Source of the DNA: Neorhizobium sp. SHOUNA12A
GTDB lineage: Bacteria; Pseudomonadota; Alphaproteobacteria; Rhizobiales; Rhizobiaceae
Direction: 5' to 3'
DNA length: 64,000 bases
NCBI RefSeq assembly: GCF_023006505.1
Contig: NZ_JALBGV010000012.1
Span: forward strand, 41,931 to 105,930
Part shown: positions 1 to 8,100 of the stretch, in pieces
Numbering within the stretch: the stretch's first letter is position 1
Layout of the letters: every line of letters starts with the position of its first letter
The notes under the pieces: model-generated
Seen by the model: only the letters and a program-made list of their open reading frames with translations
Told to the model about the DNA's origin: nothing
The model's database searches: none
Made by a program: the position numbers and the translations under genes

Positions 1-795
1 CCAGACGACGGCCTGGCCCATGGTCGCGCCGAGAAGCGCGATGATGGCGATCTTGGCGTTGCGCCAGGTGCCGAAGGCTTCCGTCAGCGGAGCCTTGGAG
101 CCCTTGCCTTCGGCCTTCATCTTCTGGAATGCCGGTGACTCGTTCATCTTCAGGCGGATCCAGACGGAAACCCCGAGCAGGATGACGGAAACGAGGAACG
201 GAATGCGCCAGCCCCATGCCGCAAACGCGGTGGCACCCATGAGCCACTGGACGAAGACGATGACGATCAGCGACAGGAAGAGGCCGAGTGTCGCGGTCGT
301 CTGTATCCACGAGGTGAAATAGCCACGTCGCCCATGGGGCGCATGTTCGGCCACATAGGTCGCGGCACCGCCATATTCGCCACCAAGCGCAAGGCCTTGC
401 AGGAGGCGCAGGGCGATCAGGATGATCGGGGCTGCGATGCCGATCGTGGCGGCACCCGGCAGGATACCGACCAGGAAGGTCGACATGCCCATGATCAGAA
501 TGGTCACAAGGAAGGTGTATTTCCGGCCGACGAGGTCGCCCAGGCGGCCAAATACCAGCGCGCCGAAGGGGCGGACCAGGAAGCCCGCAGCGAACGCGAG
601 CAGCGTGAAGATGTTACGCGTTGCTTCCGGATACTGGGTGAAAAAGGTCGCGCCGATATAGGTGGCGAGTGAACCATAGAGATAGAAATCGTACCATTCG
701 AATACGGTGCCGAGCGAAGAAGCGAAGATGACTTTCTTCTCCTCCCGCGTCATCGGTCCGGCCTTCACGCCGACCCCCGTTGCGACATTTGCCAT
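1..795 (-). CDS. MFS transporter, metabolite:H+ symporter (MHS) family, partial (C-terminus beyond window)
   Basis: An inner-membrane secondary transporter. The frame is open from an ATG at 795 to the window edge (265 codons). It begins MANVATGVGVKAG and soon has FEWYDFYLYG, the usual start of TM1 in the MHS group (ProP, KgtP, ShiA relatives). The TM2-TM3 loop carries the MFS signature as GRLGDLVGRK. Hydrophobic helices continue through the visible part, which covers roughly the first half of a ~430-residue protein. A strong Shine-Dalgarno (GGGAGGA) lies about 6 bases before the ATG. The substrate cannot be told; family members carry dicarboxylates, osmolytes or aromatic acids. It is divergent from asd. 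Confidence 0.85.
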   Translation of the reverse strand, partial: MANVATGVGVKAGPMTREEKKVIFASSLGTVFEWYDFYLYGSLATYIGATFFTQYPEATRNIFTLLAFAAGFLVRPFGALVFGRLGDLVGRKYTFLVTILIMGMSTFLVGILPGAATIGIAAPIILIALRLLQGLALGGEYGGAATYVAEHAPHGRRGYFTSWIQTTATLGLFLSLIVIVFVQWLMGATAFAAWGWRIPFLVSVILLGVSVWIRLKMNESPAFQKMKAEGKGSKAPLTEAFGTWRNAKIAIIALLGATMGQAVVW

Positions 796-1014
796 TATCG
801 TCCTCCCTCAAGATAAAACTCGCGTGCCGACTCCGGGCCCGTTCCTCCTGGGCTTGGGCACGGCGACGCATTGTCGCAGATTGACAGAATTCAAGGCTCA
901 AGAAGAGGGATGCTTTGGGATTATGACTTTCGTCTAATATCGCGCGCACCGTGCACCACGGATGCCGCAGCGCGGCATGAGGTCAATGCAGCGCAGCAAT
1001 CGGGTTAGCATCGC

Positions 1015-1043
1015 TTGACTCATTGCAAAAATCTTTTAAACAC
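1015..1043 (+). promoter_or_regulatory. Possible promoter for the asd leader
   Basis: TTGACT at 1015-1020 resembles a -35 element (preceded by C, as in the alphaproteobacterial CTTGAC). The sequence 16-17 bases downstream is AT-rich (taaaca) but a poor -10 match. It lies just upstream of the small reading frame at 1068. Weak support only. Confidence 0.25.
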
Positions 1044-1067
1044 CTTCGCGAACGGGAAGACACCCAC

Positions 1068-1187
1068 ATGCGCGCCTGCGAATTCCATATCGCTGCCTCC
1101 GCACTGCCGGCTATCCAAGCTGCGCAGCGGGCGTGTTTTTCCGCTTTCTTCAAAACCAAGGCCAAAACGACGACGAAAACCGTCTGA
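1068..1187 (+). CDS. Putative 39-residue Lys/Thr-rich leader peptide upstream of asd
   Basis: A short frame starts at ATG 1068, 8 bases after GGGAAG, and stops at TGA 1185-1187. Its last 11 residues are KTKAKTTTKTV: five Thr and four Lys. Lysine and threonine are end products of the pathway that asd serves. The arrangement resembles amino-acid attenuation leaders such as ThrL. After the stop lie GTCTCT (1189-1194) and TCTCTCC (1204-1210), both able to pair with the asd ribosome binding region (GGAGAGAC, 1274-1281), and a CCCCGG/CCGGGG hairpin (1209-1224). There is no U-tract terminator, so control of translation is more likely than classical termination. It could still be a chance frame. I know of no described homologue. 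Confidence 0.4.
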   Translation: MRACEFHIAASALPAIQAAQRACFSAFFKTKAKTTTKTV

Positions 1188-1299
1188 CGTCTCTGGCCGC
1201 CGCTCTCTCCCCGGATGGCCGGGGACAAGGAATTCCGCGACTTCAACCGCGGCTTCCCCCTCACCGGAAACGAGGAGAGACAGAAAGAGAGCAAAAAAA

Positions 1300-2334
1300 A
1301 TGGGTTTCAAAATCGCAGTCGCCGGTGCAACCGGCAATGTCGGCAGGGAAATGTTGACGATCCTTTCCGAGCGCGGCTTCCCGGTCGACGAAGTCGTGGC
1401 GCTGGCATCCGCCCGTAGCCAGGGAACCGAAGTTTCGTTCGGCGACCGGACGCTGAAGGTTTCCAACCTGGAAAACTACGACTTTTCCGACACCGATATC
1501 TGCCTGATGTCGGCAGGAGGCGAGGTTTCCAAGAAGTGGTCGCCGAAGATCGGCGCCCAGGGCTGCGTCGTCATCGATAATTCTTCCGCCTGGCGTTACG
1601 ATCAGGACGTTCCGCTGATCGTTCCGGAAGTAAACCCCGATGCGATCTCCGGTTTCACCAAGCGCAACATCATCGCCAATCCGAATTGCTCGACCGCGCA
1701 GCTCGTCGTTGCCCTGAAGCCGCTGCACGACTTTGCCAAGATCAAGCGTGTCGTCGTCTCGACCTACCAGTCGGTTTCCGGCGCCGGCAAGGAAGGCATG
1801 GACGAGCTCTTCACGCAGACCCGCGCCGTCTTCGTGGCCGATCCGGTCGAATCCAAGAAGTTCACCAAGCGCATCGCCTTCAACGTCATCCCGCATATCG
1901 ATAGCTTCATGGAAGACGGCTATACGAAGGAAGAGTGGAAGGTTCTCGCCGAAACCAAGAAGATCCTCGATCCGAAGATCAGAGTGACCTGCACTGCCGT
2001 GCGCGTTCCGGTCTTCATCGGTCATTCGGAAGCGGTCAATATCGAATTCGAAAACGAGATCACCGCCGATCAGGCCCGCGACATTCTCCGCGAAGCTCCG
2101 GGCTGCCTCGTCATCGATAAGCACGAGAACGGCGGTTACATCACGCCCTATGAATGCGCCGGCGAGGACGCCACCTACATTTCCCGCATCCGTGAGGATG
2201 CGACGGTGGAAAACGGTCTCAACATCTGGGTCGTTTCCGACAACCTGCGCAAGGGCGCGGCGCTCAACGCCATCCAGATCGCCGAGTTGCTTGTCAATCG
2301 CGGCCTGATCAAGCCGCGCAAGGTTGCTGCCTGA
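1300..2334 (+). CDS. asd: Aspartate-semialdehyde dehydrogenase
   Basis: Makes L-aspartate 4-semialdehyde from aspartyl phosphate with NADPH. This is the shared step towards lysine/diaminopimelate, threonine and methionine, in the cytosol. The 344-residue product has the usual family length. It starts MGFKIAVAGATGNVG with the nucleotide-binding glycine motif, and has the active-site cysteine in NPNCST near residue 130. The frame is open further upstream, but ATG 1300 gives the conserved N-terminus and follows GGAGAGA. A long leader with a possible regulatory small peptide precedes it, and a terminator follows. Identification is secure. Confidence 0.97.
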   Translation: MGFKIAVAGATGNVGREMLTILSERGFPVDEVVALASARSQGTEVSFGDRTLKVSNLENYDFSDTDICLMSAGGEVSKKWSPKIGAQGCVVIDNSSAWRYDQDVPLIVPEVNPDAISGFTKRNIIANPNCSTAQLVVALKPLHDFAKIKRVVVSTYQSVSGAGKEGMDELFTQTRAVFVADPVESKKFTKRIAFNVIPHIDSFMEDGYTKEEWKVLAETKKILDPKIRVTCTAVRVPVFIGHSEAVNIEFENEITADQARDILREAPGCLVIDKHENGGYITPYECAGEDATYISRIREDATVENGLNIWVVSDNLRKGAALNAIQIAELLVNRGLIKPRKVAA

Positions 2335-2367
2335 TAGATAATAAATTTATTAAGCATGTTCCGATAG

Positions 2368-2396
2368 AAACCCCGTCAGAAATGGCGGGGTTTTTC
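2368..2396 (+). terminator. Rho-independent terminator of asd
   Basis: An AAACCCCG/CGGGGTTT stem with a ten-base loop is followed by TTTTT, 33 bases after the asd stop. Confidence 0.85.
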
Positions 2397-2537
2397 TGTC
2401 GAATCACCCATATCACGAACTATTCATGAACGGATGAGTTGCGATTGTTTGCAACCGCCGCCATAAGGCCGAAACAATGCACATTATCCGGACGCTTCTG
2501 GCCGAGCGATCCGGTTCTCGGGGACGGGTTTGACCGC

Positions 2538-3350
2538 ATGAAGAAGATTTTGCTGGCAGGATTGATCGCAACCGGTTTCATGACCGCTAGTCCGGCGCTT
2601 GCCGCGCTCCAATGCGGCAACGATTCATCCGGCTTCGCCCGCTGGGTCGAGGAGTTCAAACGGGTTGCGCCGTCGAACGGCGTCAATCCTTCGGTCGTCG
2701 AAAAGGCCTTTTCGGGCGTCTCCTACAATCGCCCGACCATCAGCGCCGATCGCGGTCAGAAAAGCTTCAAACTCTCATTCGACGACTTCATGAAGAAGCG
2801 CGGCGGGGCTGCCATCATCTCCCGCGGCAAAGGCATGAAGTCCGGCAATGCCGCGCTTTTTGCGCAGATCGAGCGCCGCTTCGGCGTGCCGGCCGGCCCG
2901 ATCATCGCTATCTGGGGCATGGAAACCGGCTTCGGCAGCTTCATGGGTGATCAGCATACGCTTTCCGCTGTCGCGACGCTCGCCTACGATTGCCGCCGCT
3001 CCGCCTATTTCACCGAGCAGCTCTATGCCGCGCTTGAGCTGGTCGGCCGAGGTGATCTGAGCGTCACCGCCCGTGGCGCTGCCCACGGCGAAATCGGCCA
3101 GACCCAGTTCCTGCCGCTGAACGTTGTCCGCTACGGAGCCGACGGCGACGGCGACGGCCATATCGACATGGTCCGTTCGCGTGCCGATGCGCTTGCCTCG
3201 ACCGCCAACTTCCTTAAAGGACATGGCTGGAGAGCCGGTGCCGGTTACCAGCCGGGTCAGCCGAACTTCGTTGCTATCCAGGGCTGGAACGCCGCAACCG
3301 TCTATCAGCAGGCGATCGCCTATATGGGCGCACAGATCGACGGCCAATAA
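2538..3350 (+). CDS. Lytic murein transglycosylase, MltB/SLT_2 type
   Basis: A periplasmic peptidoglycan lytic transglycosylase that would cut glycan strands with 1,6-anhydro ends. The product is 270 residues. A signal peptide (MKKILLAGLIATGFMTASPALA) sets the start at ATG 2538, although the frame is open upstream. The motif METGFGS at about residue 128 places the catalytic Glu at about 129, as in GH103 enzymes. There is no lipobox, so it is probably soluble or loosely held rather than a lipoprotein like E. coli MltB. No peptidoglycan-binding domain is visible after the catalytic domain, which makes it a short form. It stands alone and converges on the carbonic anhydrase gene. Confidence 0.88.
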   Translation: MKKILLAGLIATGFMTASPALAALQCGNDSSGFARWVEEFKRVAPSNGVNPSVVEKAFSGVSYNRPTISADRGQKSFKLSFDDFMKKRGGAAIISRGKGMKSGNAALFAQIERRFGVPAGPIIAIWGMETGFGSFMGDQHTLSAVATLAYDCRRSAYFTEQLYAALELVGRGDLSVTARGAAHGEIGQTQFLPLNVVRYGADGDGDGHIDMVRSRADALASTANFLKGHGWRAGAGYQPGQPNFVAIQGWNAATVYQQAIAYMGAQIDGQ

Positions 3351-3361
3351 GCCCGCCGGCA

Positions 3362-3392
3362 GTGAAGTTTCGCTTCACCTGAAAAATTCAGG
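3362..3392. terminator. Tandem small hairpins between convergent genes
   Basis: GTGAAG/CTTCAC (3362-3378) and CCTGAA/TTCAGG (3379-3392) sit between two convergent stop codons, the second overlapping the carbonic anhydrase stop. Runs of T or A are short, so terminator function is only suggested. Confidence 0.35.
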
Positions 3393-4062
3393 CCGACGCT
3401 TGTTCGGCCTGGACGGGCAGTTCGGTAAGGTCCGGACGGACGAAGTCGCCCTTGCTGTCCATAATCCACAATTCGCCGCTCGAGATGTCGAACCAGGCGC
3501 CGTGAACGCTGAGTTCGCCTTTCTCTCCGCGTTTTTTGACGAACGGGAACGTTTCCAGGTTGGCGATCGAATTGCGGATCGACACCCGTTCCAGCGCTGT
3601 CTGCCGCTCGGCCTGGGTCATGAACTCGTTGCTCTGGATCTGTTCGGCGGCCGGTTTGACCAGCGCCATCCAGCGGCCGATGAAATCGCCGGGAGAAAGC
3701 GGCGACATGGTCGGATCCAGTGCCGCTCGGATACCGCCGCAACGGCCGTGACCCATCACCACGATATTGTCGATTTCCAAAACCTCGACCGCATATTCCA
3801 ACGCCGCCGAAGTGGCATGGAACTGGCCGTCCGGTTCAAAAGGCGGGACCATGTTGGCGACGTTGCGGACGACGAAGAGTTCGCCCGGACCGCAGTCGAA
3901 AATGGTTTCCGGTGCGGCACGGGAATCGCAACAGGCGATGAGAAGGGTGTGGGGGTTCTGCCCGGTCTCCGCCAACACGCGGTAGCGCTCGCGTTCATCG
4001 CTATAGCGCCCGCTCATGAAGTTGCGGTAGCCCGCCAGAAGTTTGGCTGGAAAGTCCGTCAT
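3388..4062 (-). CDS. Beta-class carbonic anhydrase
   Basis: A zinc enzyme that interconverts CO2 and bicarbonate. The 224-residue product has the beta-class metal site: CCDSR near residues 44-48 (Cys ligand plus the Asp-Arg dyad) and HGRC near residue 101 (His and Cys ligands). Length fits the family. ATG 4062 is preferred because it gives the conserved N-terminus MTDFPAKLLAGY; an upstream in-frame start at 4098 would add 12 basic residues, and neither has a clear Shine-Dalgarno. It lies 70 bases downstream of pdxY on the same strand and may be co-transcribed. Confidence 0.93.
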   Translation of the reverse strand: MTDFPAKLLAGYRNFMSGRYSDERERYRVLAETGQNPHTLLIACCDSRAAPETIFDCGPGELFVVRNVANMVPPFEPDGQFHATSAALEYAVEVLEIDNIVVMGHGRCGGIRAALDPTMSPLSPGDFIGRWMALVKPAAEQIQSNEFMTQAERQTALERVSIRNSIANLETFPFVKKRGEKGELSVHGAWFDISSGELWIMDSKGDFVRPDLTELPVQAEQASA

Positions 4063-4132
4063 GGAACAACGATTATAGCGCCGCCGAGCGAAGATCAACG
4101 GCCATTGTGCATCTGCGAACTTCCGATGCCGA

Positions 4133-5005
4133 TTACCGCTTGGTGCGCTGCAACGGATGCACGAGCCGGCGCATCTGGACCATCGCCATGGGAGTGGAGA
4201 GGCTGGACGCGTCGGTCTCCAGTGTCAGCTCGTCGCCGCCGCGCTTGGCCGTGCGCGCCAAGACCTCGAAAACGCTCGCGGTAGCCAGCTGCAGCGCCTT
4301 TTCCTCGTCCATGCCGGCAAGGATCCGCCCCAGGAACAGGGCTCCCAACAGGTCCCCCAACCCGTTTGGCGGATTGTCTATCAGCCGGTGTTCGGCAAGC
4401 AGCGCGTGTTTGCCCGTCAGGTAAAGATTGCCGGTACCGCCCGCCATCATCGGCACGGCCGAAGTCACCAGGATGCGCGGCGGCCCGAGCGCGATTGCGG
4501 CATCCATGATATCGTTGTTGGTTTCAAGCGGCGCGCCGGAAAGCCAGGCGAGTTCGTAACGGTTCGGGGTGGCGATCGTTGCCAGCGGAATGAGTTCGTC
4601 GCGGATCGCCTCTGCCGTCGGCTGCGGGATATAGAGACCGCCGAGATCGCCCATGACGGGATCGCAGACATAGAGAAGGTCCGGGTTTTTCTCCTTCAGC
4701 GCCCTTATCAGCCGCGCCACCGAACGCGGCTGGGCGGCGTTGCCGAAATAACCGGTCAGCACCGCCTTCACTTCTCCGAGCCATGGCGCGCGAATAAGAT
4801 CGTCTATAGCCTTGTCGAAATCTGATTCGGGAAAGGTCAGCCGCGTGGAAGGTCCGTGACCGGGATGCCAGGGGAGGACGACGGTCGGCATTGCCCAGAC
4901 GGGGAACCCCAGCGTCTCGAGCGCGAAGACGGCGGCACGATTGCCGACCGAGCCGCGCACGACATGGCTGGAGATGACGAGGACGGCACTGCTGGTATCC
5001 TGCAT
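4133..5005 (-). CDS. pdxY: Pyridoxal kinase
   Basis: Phosphorylates pyridoxal and related B6 vitamers with ATP (salvage). The 290-residue product matches PdxK/PdxY of the ribokinase superfamily. It starts MQDTSSAVLVISSHVVRGSVGNRAA, where the substrate-binding Ser/Gly segment lies, and has VCDPVMGD mid-protein. The C-terminal anion-hole motif is variant: NPPNGLGDLLGALFLG in place of the common GTGD, which is typical of the pyridoxal kinase branch. PdxY and PdxK cannot be separated by motif alone. It is divergent from the glutamate dehydrogenase gene. Confidence 0.9.
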   Translation of the reverse strand: MQDTSSAVLVISSHVVRGSVGNRAAVFALETLGFPVWAMPTVVLPWHPGHGPSTRLTFPESDFDKAIDDLIRAPWLGEVKAVLTGYFGNAAQPRSVARLIRALKEKNPDLLYVCDPVMGDLGGLYIPQPTAEAIRDELIPLATIATPNRYELAWLSGAPLETNNDIMDAAIALGPPRILVTSAVPMMAGGTGNLYLTGKHALLAEHRLIDNPPNGLGDLLGALFLGRILAGMDEEKALQLATASVFEVLARTAKRGGDELTLETDASSLSTPMAMVQMRRLVHPLQRTKR

Positions 5006-5179
5006 GAGATCGGTTTCCGGCTACGATGGCCCTGTTGATCGTTTCTTCGCCGCCGCATGTCAACAAGGCTTCACGGAAGAATGAAACGTGTAGTGTCGCT
5101 TGACATGGATCAGCCACGTTGCCGCGTGATGACACAAAGCTAATTTATTCCGTCCGGGCACGGAAAAGGGGAGAGGGAC

Positions 5180-8100
5180 ATGGCCGTCAGGCAGAATCCG
5201 AAACGGGAAAAACAGATCGAAAGCGCACGCAAGATCGTTGCTGCGAGCAAGGGGCCGCATCTCGACCCGCTCATCCTGTTCGCCCGGGCCAGCACTGACG
5301 ACCTCGAAAGCTATACGCCGGAAATGCTGGCGCTTTCCGCCAATCATGCAGCCGAGCGGCTGATGGCCTGGACCCGGATTCGGGCCGATATCACGGTCGA
5401 ACCGATCGCCGGTGTCGCGCCGGACGGTATTCCGGTCTCGGTGCTGACCGTCGTCGACCGCAACATGCCCTTCCTCTTCGACTCGGTCATGGGCGAGGTG
5501 ACCGCAACCCACCGCGATCTTACCATGGCGGTTCATCCGATCCTGGTCGTGGAGCCCGGCAAGGACCCGGCGCTCCGCTCCAACGAACAGCCCGGTAACC
5601 CGGCTCATCATGTGAGCCTCATCCAGATCCATCTGTCGCCGCTCAACGAGGAACAGGCGGCTTCGCTCACCGAGCGTATTCGTTACATCCTCGACCAGGT
5701 GCATCTGTCGATCACCGACTGGGGCTCCATGCTGGAAGTCCTCGACGGCGCCGCCAAGCAGCTCAACAACTCGACAAGCCGCCGCAAGGCCGACCGCGAC
5801 GAGGCGCTCGCCTTCCTGGACTGGCTGCGCGACGACAACTTCACCTTCCTTGGCATGCGCGAATACGTCTATTCCGGCAAGGGCACTGAGGCCAAGGTCG
5901 AACGCGGCAAGGGCCGCGGTCTCGGCATCCTCTCCGATCCGGATGTTCTGGTGCTGCGCCAGGGCAAGGACGCGGTGACGACCACCCCGGAAATCCTCGA
6001 GTTCCTCGACGGCCCCGATTTCCTGATTGTCACCAAGGCGAACGTGAAATCCGTGGTGCACCGCCGCGCCTATATGGATTATGTCGGCGTCAAGCGCTTC
6101 GACGAACAGGGCGAAGTTGTCGGCGAACTTCGTGTCGTCGGCCTTTTTACGGCAACCGCCTATACTCACTCCGTCCGCGACATCCCTCTCCTGCGCGCCA
6201 AGACCGGCCGGGTCGAAGAGCAGTTCGGCTTCGACCCCGACAGCCATTCCGGCCGAATGCTGGAAAACACGCTCGAATCCTATCCGCGCGACGACCTTTT
6301 CCAGATCGATGTCGATCTGCTCGCCCGCTTCTGCGAGCAGATCATGGCATTGAGCGAGCGTCCGCGCGTCCGGGTCCTGCCGCGCATCGACCATTTCGAC
6401 CGTTTTGTCTCGGTGATCGTCTACGTGCCCCGCGAGGACTACAATTCCCTCGTCCGCGAAAAGGTCGGCGACTACCTGACCAAGGTCTATGATGGCCACG
6501 TCTCTGCCTATTATCCGGCTTTCCCGGAGGGCGGCGTCGCCCGCGTCCACATGATCATCGGCAGGCGCGGCGGCAAGACCCCGAGGATAGCGCAAGCCAA
6601 GCTCGAGGAAGCGATCCGGCTCATCGCCACGCCCTGGGAAGACCGCTTCGCAGCGCTTGCGGAGAAGGGGCCGCGGCTCACCGTCACCCAGGCCTTCCAG
6701 GAAGCCTTCTCGCCCGAGGAAACCTTCGCCGACCTGCCCGACATCGCCGCTTGCGCCGCCGGCGAAACGATCCGCATCGCCTTCTATCGCCGCCCGGGCG
6801 ACCCCGCCAGCACCGTGTCGCTGAAGATCTTCCACAAGGACCGGCATCTGTCGCTCTCCCGGCGTGTGCCGCTCCTCGAAAATCTCGGGTTCCACGCCGT
6901 CAGCGAGCAGACGTTCGAAATCCAGGTGGGGCCGGAAAACGACCGCAGCCAAGTCGTCCTCCACGACATGGAACTGCAGCTCGGTGATGGGCGTGAGGTT
7001 GACCTGTCGCGTGAAGGCTTGGCTCTGGAAGAGGCCTTCCTCTCAGCCTTCGAAGGCCTGATCGACAATGACGGCTTCAACCGGCTGGTTCTGCTGGCCG
7101 GCCTGTCAGCTCGCGAAGTCACGGTGCTGCGTGCATATTCCCGTTATCTGCGGCAGACCGGCATCGTTTATTCGCAGGCCTATATCGGCGATACGCTGGT
7201 GAAATACCCGGCCATATCCGCCGCCATCTTCCGCCTCTTCCGCGATGGTTTCGACCCCAAGATCACTGAGAAGGCCCGCGTCAAGAAACTCACCGACCAT
7301 CATGCGGAGATCGAGGAAGCGCTCGGCAACGTGCCGAACCTCGACGAGGACCGCACGCTTCGTCGTTTCGTCAATGCGGTCGATGCGACGCTCAGGACCA
7401 ACTACTTCCAGCGCGACCCCAATGGGGCTCCATACCGGATGTTCGCCTTCAAGCTCGATCCGAAGCTGCTGGACGGCCTGCCGGAACCCCGGCCCTTCCG
7501 TGAAATCTTCGTCTACGGCACCGAGGTCGAAGGCGTGCATCTGCGCTTCGGCAAGGTCGCTCGCGGCGGGCTGCGCTGGTCGGACCGCGGCGAGGATTAC
7601 CGCACCGAAATCCTTGGCCTTGTAAAGGCACAGCAGGTCAAGAACGCCGTCATCGTGCCGGTTGGCGCCAAGGGCGGCTTCTTCCCGAAGATGCTGCCGC
7701 CGGCAAGCGCGCGTGACGCGTTCTTCAATGCCGGCCGGGAAGCCTACAAGACCTTCATCCGCACCCTTTTGTCGATCACCGACAATATCGTCGGCGCCGA
7801 CATCGTCGGGCCGCCGGATACGATCCGCCTCGATGGCGACGACCCCTATTTCGTGGTTGCCGCCGACAAGGGTACGGCGACCTTCTCCGACACCGCCAAC
7901 GGCCTGGCGCAGGAAGCCGGCTTCTGGCTGGACGATGCCTTCGCCTCCGGCGGTTCGGTCGGTTACGACCACAAGAAGATGGGCATCACCGCCCGCGGCG
8001 CCTGGGAGGCCGTGAAGCGGCATTTCCGCGAGAAGGACATCGACATCCAGACGACGCCATTCACGGTCGCCGGGGTCGGCGACATGTCCGGCGACGTCTT

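Larger units (their letters stand above)
796..1299. other. Intergenic region between the MHS transporter and asd
   Basis: About 500 bases separate these divergent genes. The right half holds the possible promoter, the small Lys/Thr-rich frame and hairpins at 1209-1224 and 1235-1252. The asd start is preceded by a run of eight A (1293-1300). I see nothing else that can be assigned. Confidence 0.6.

Noticed and set aside
5100..5128. TTGACA upstream of the glutamate dehydrogenase gene as a -35 box
   Set aside because: No acceptable -10 at 16-18 bases downstream.
5060..6964. Long minus-strand frame
   Set aside because: Antisense to the NAD-glutamate dehydrogenase gene; no recognisable protein features.
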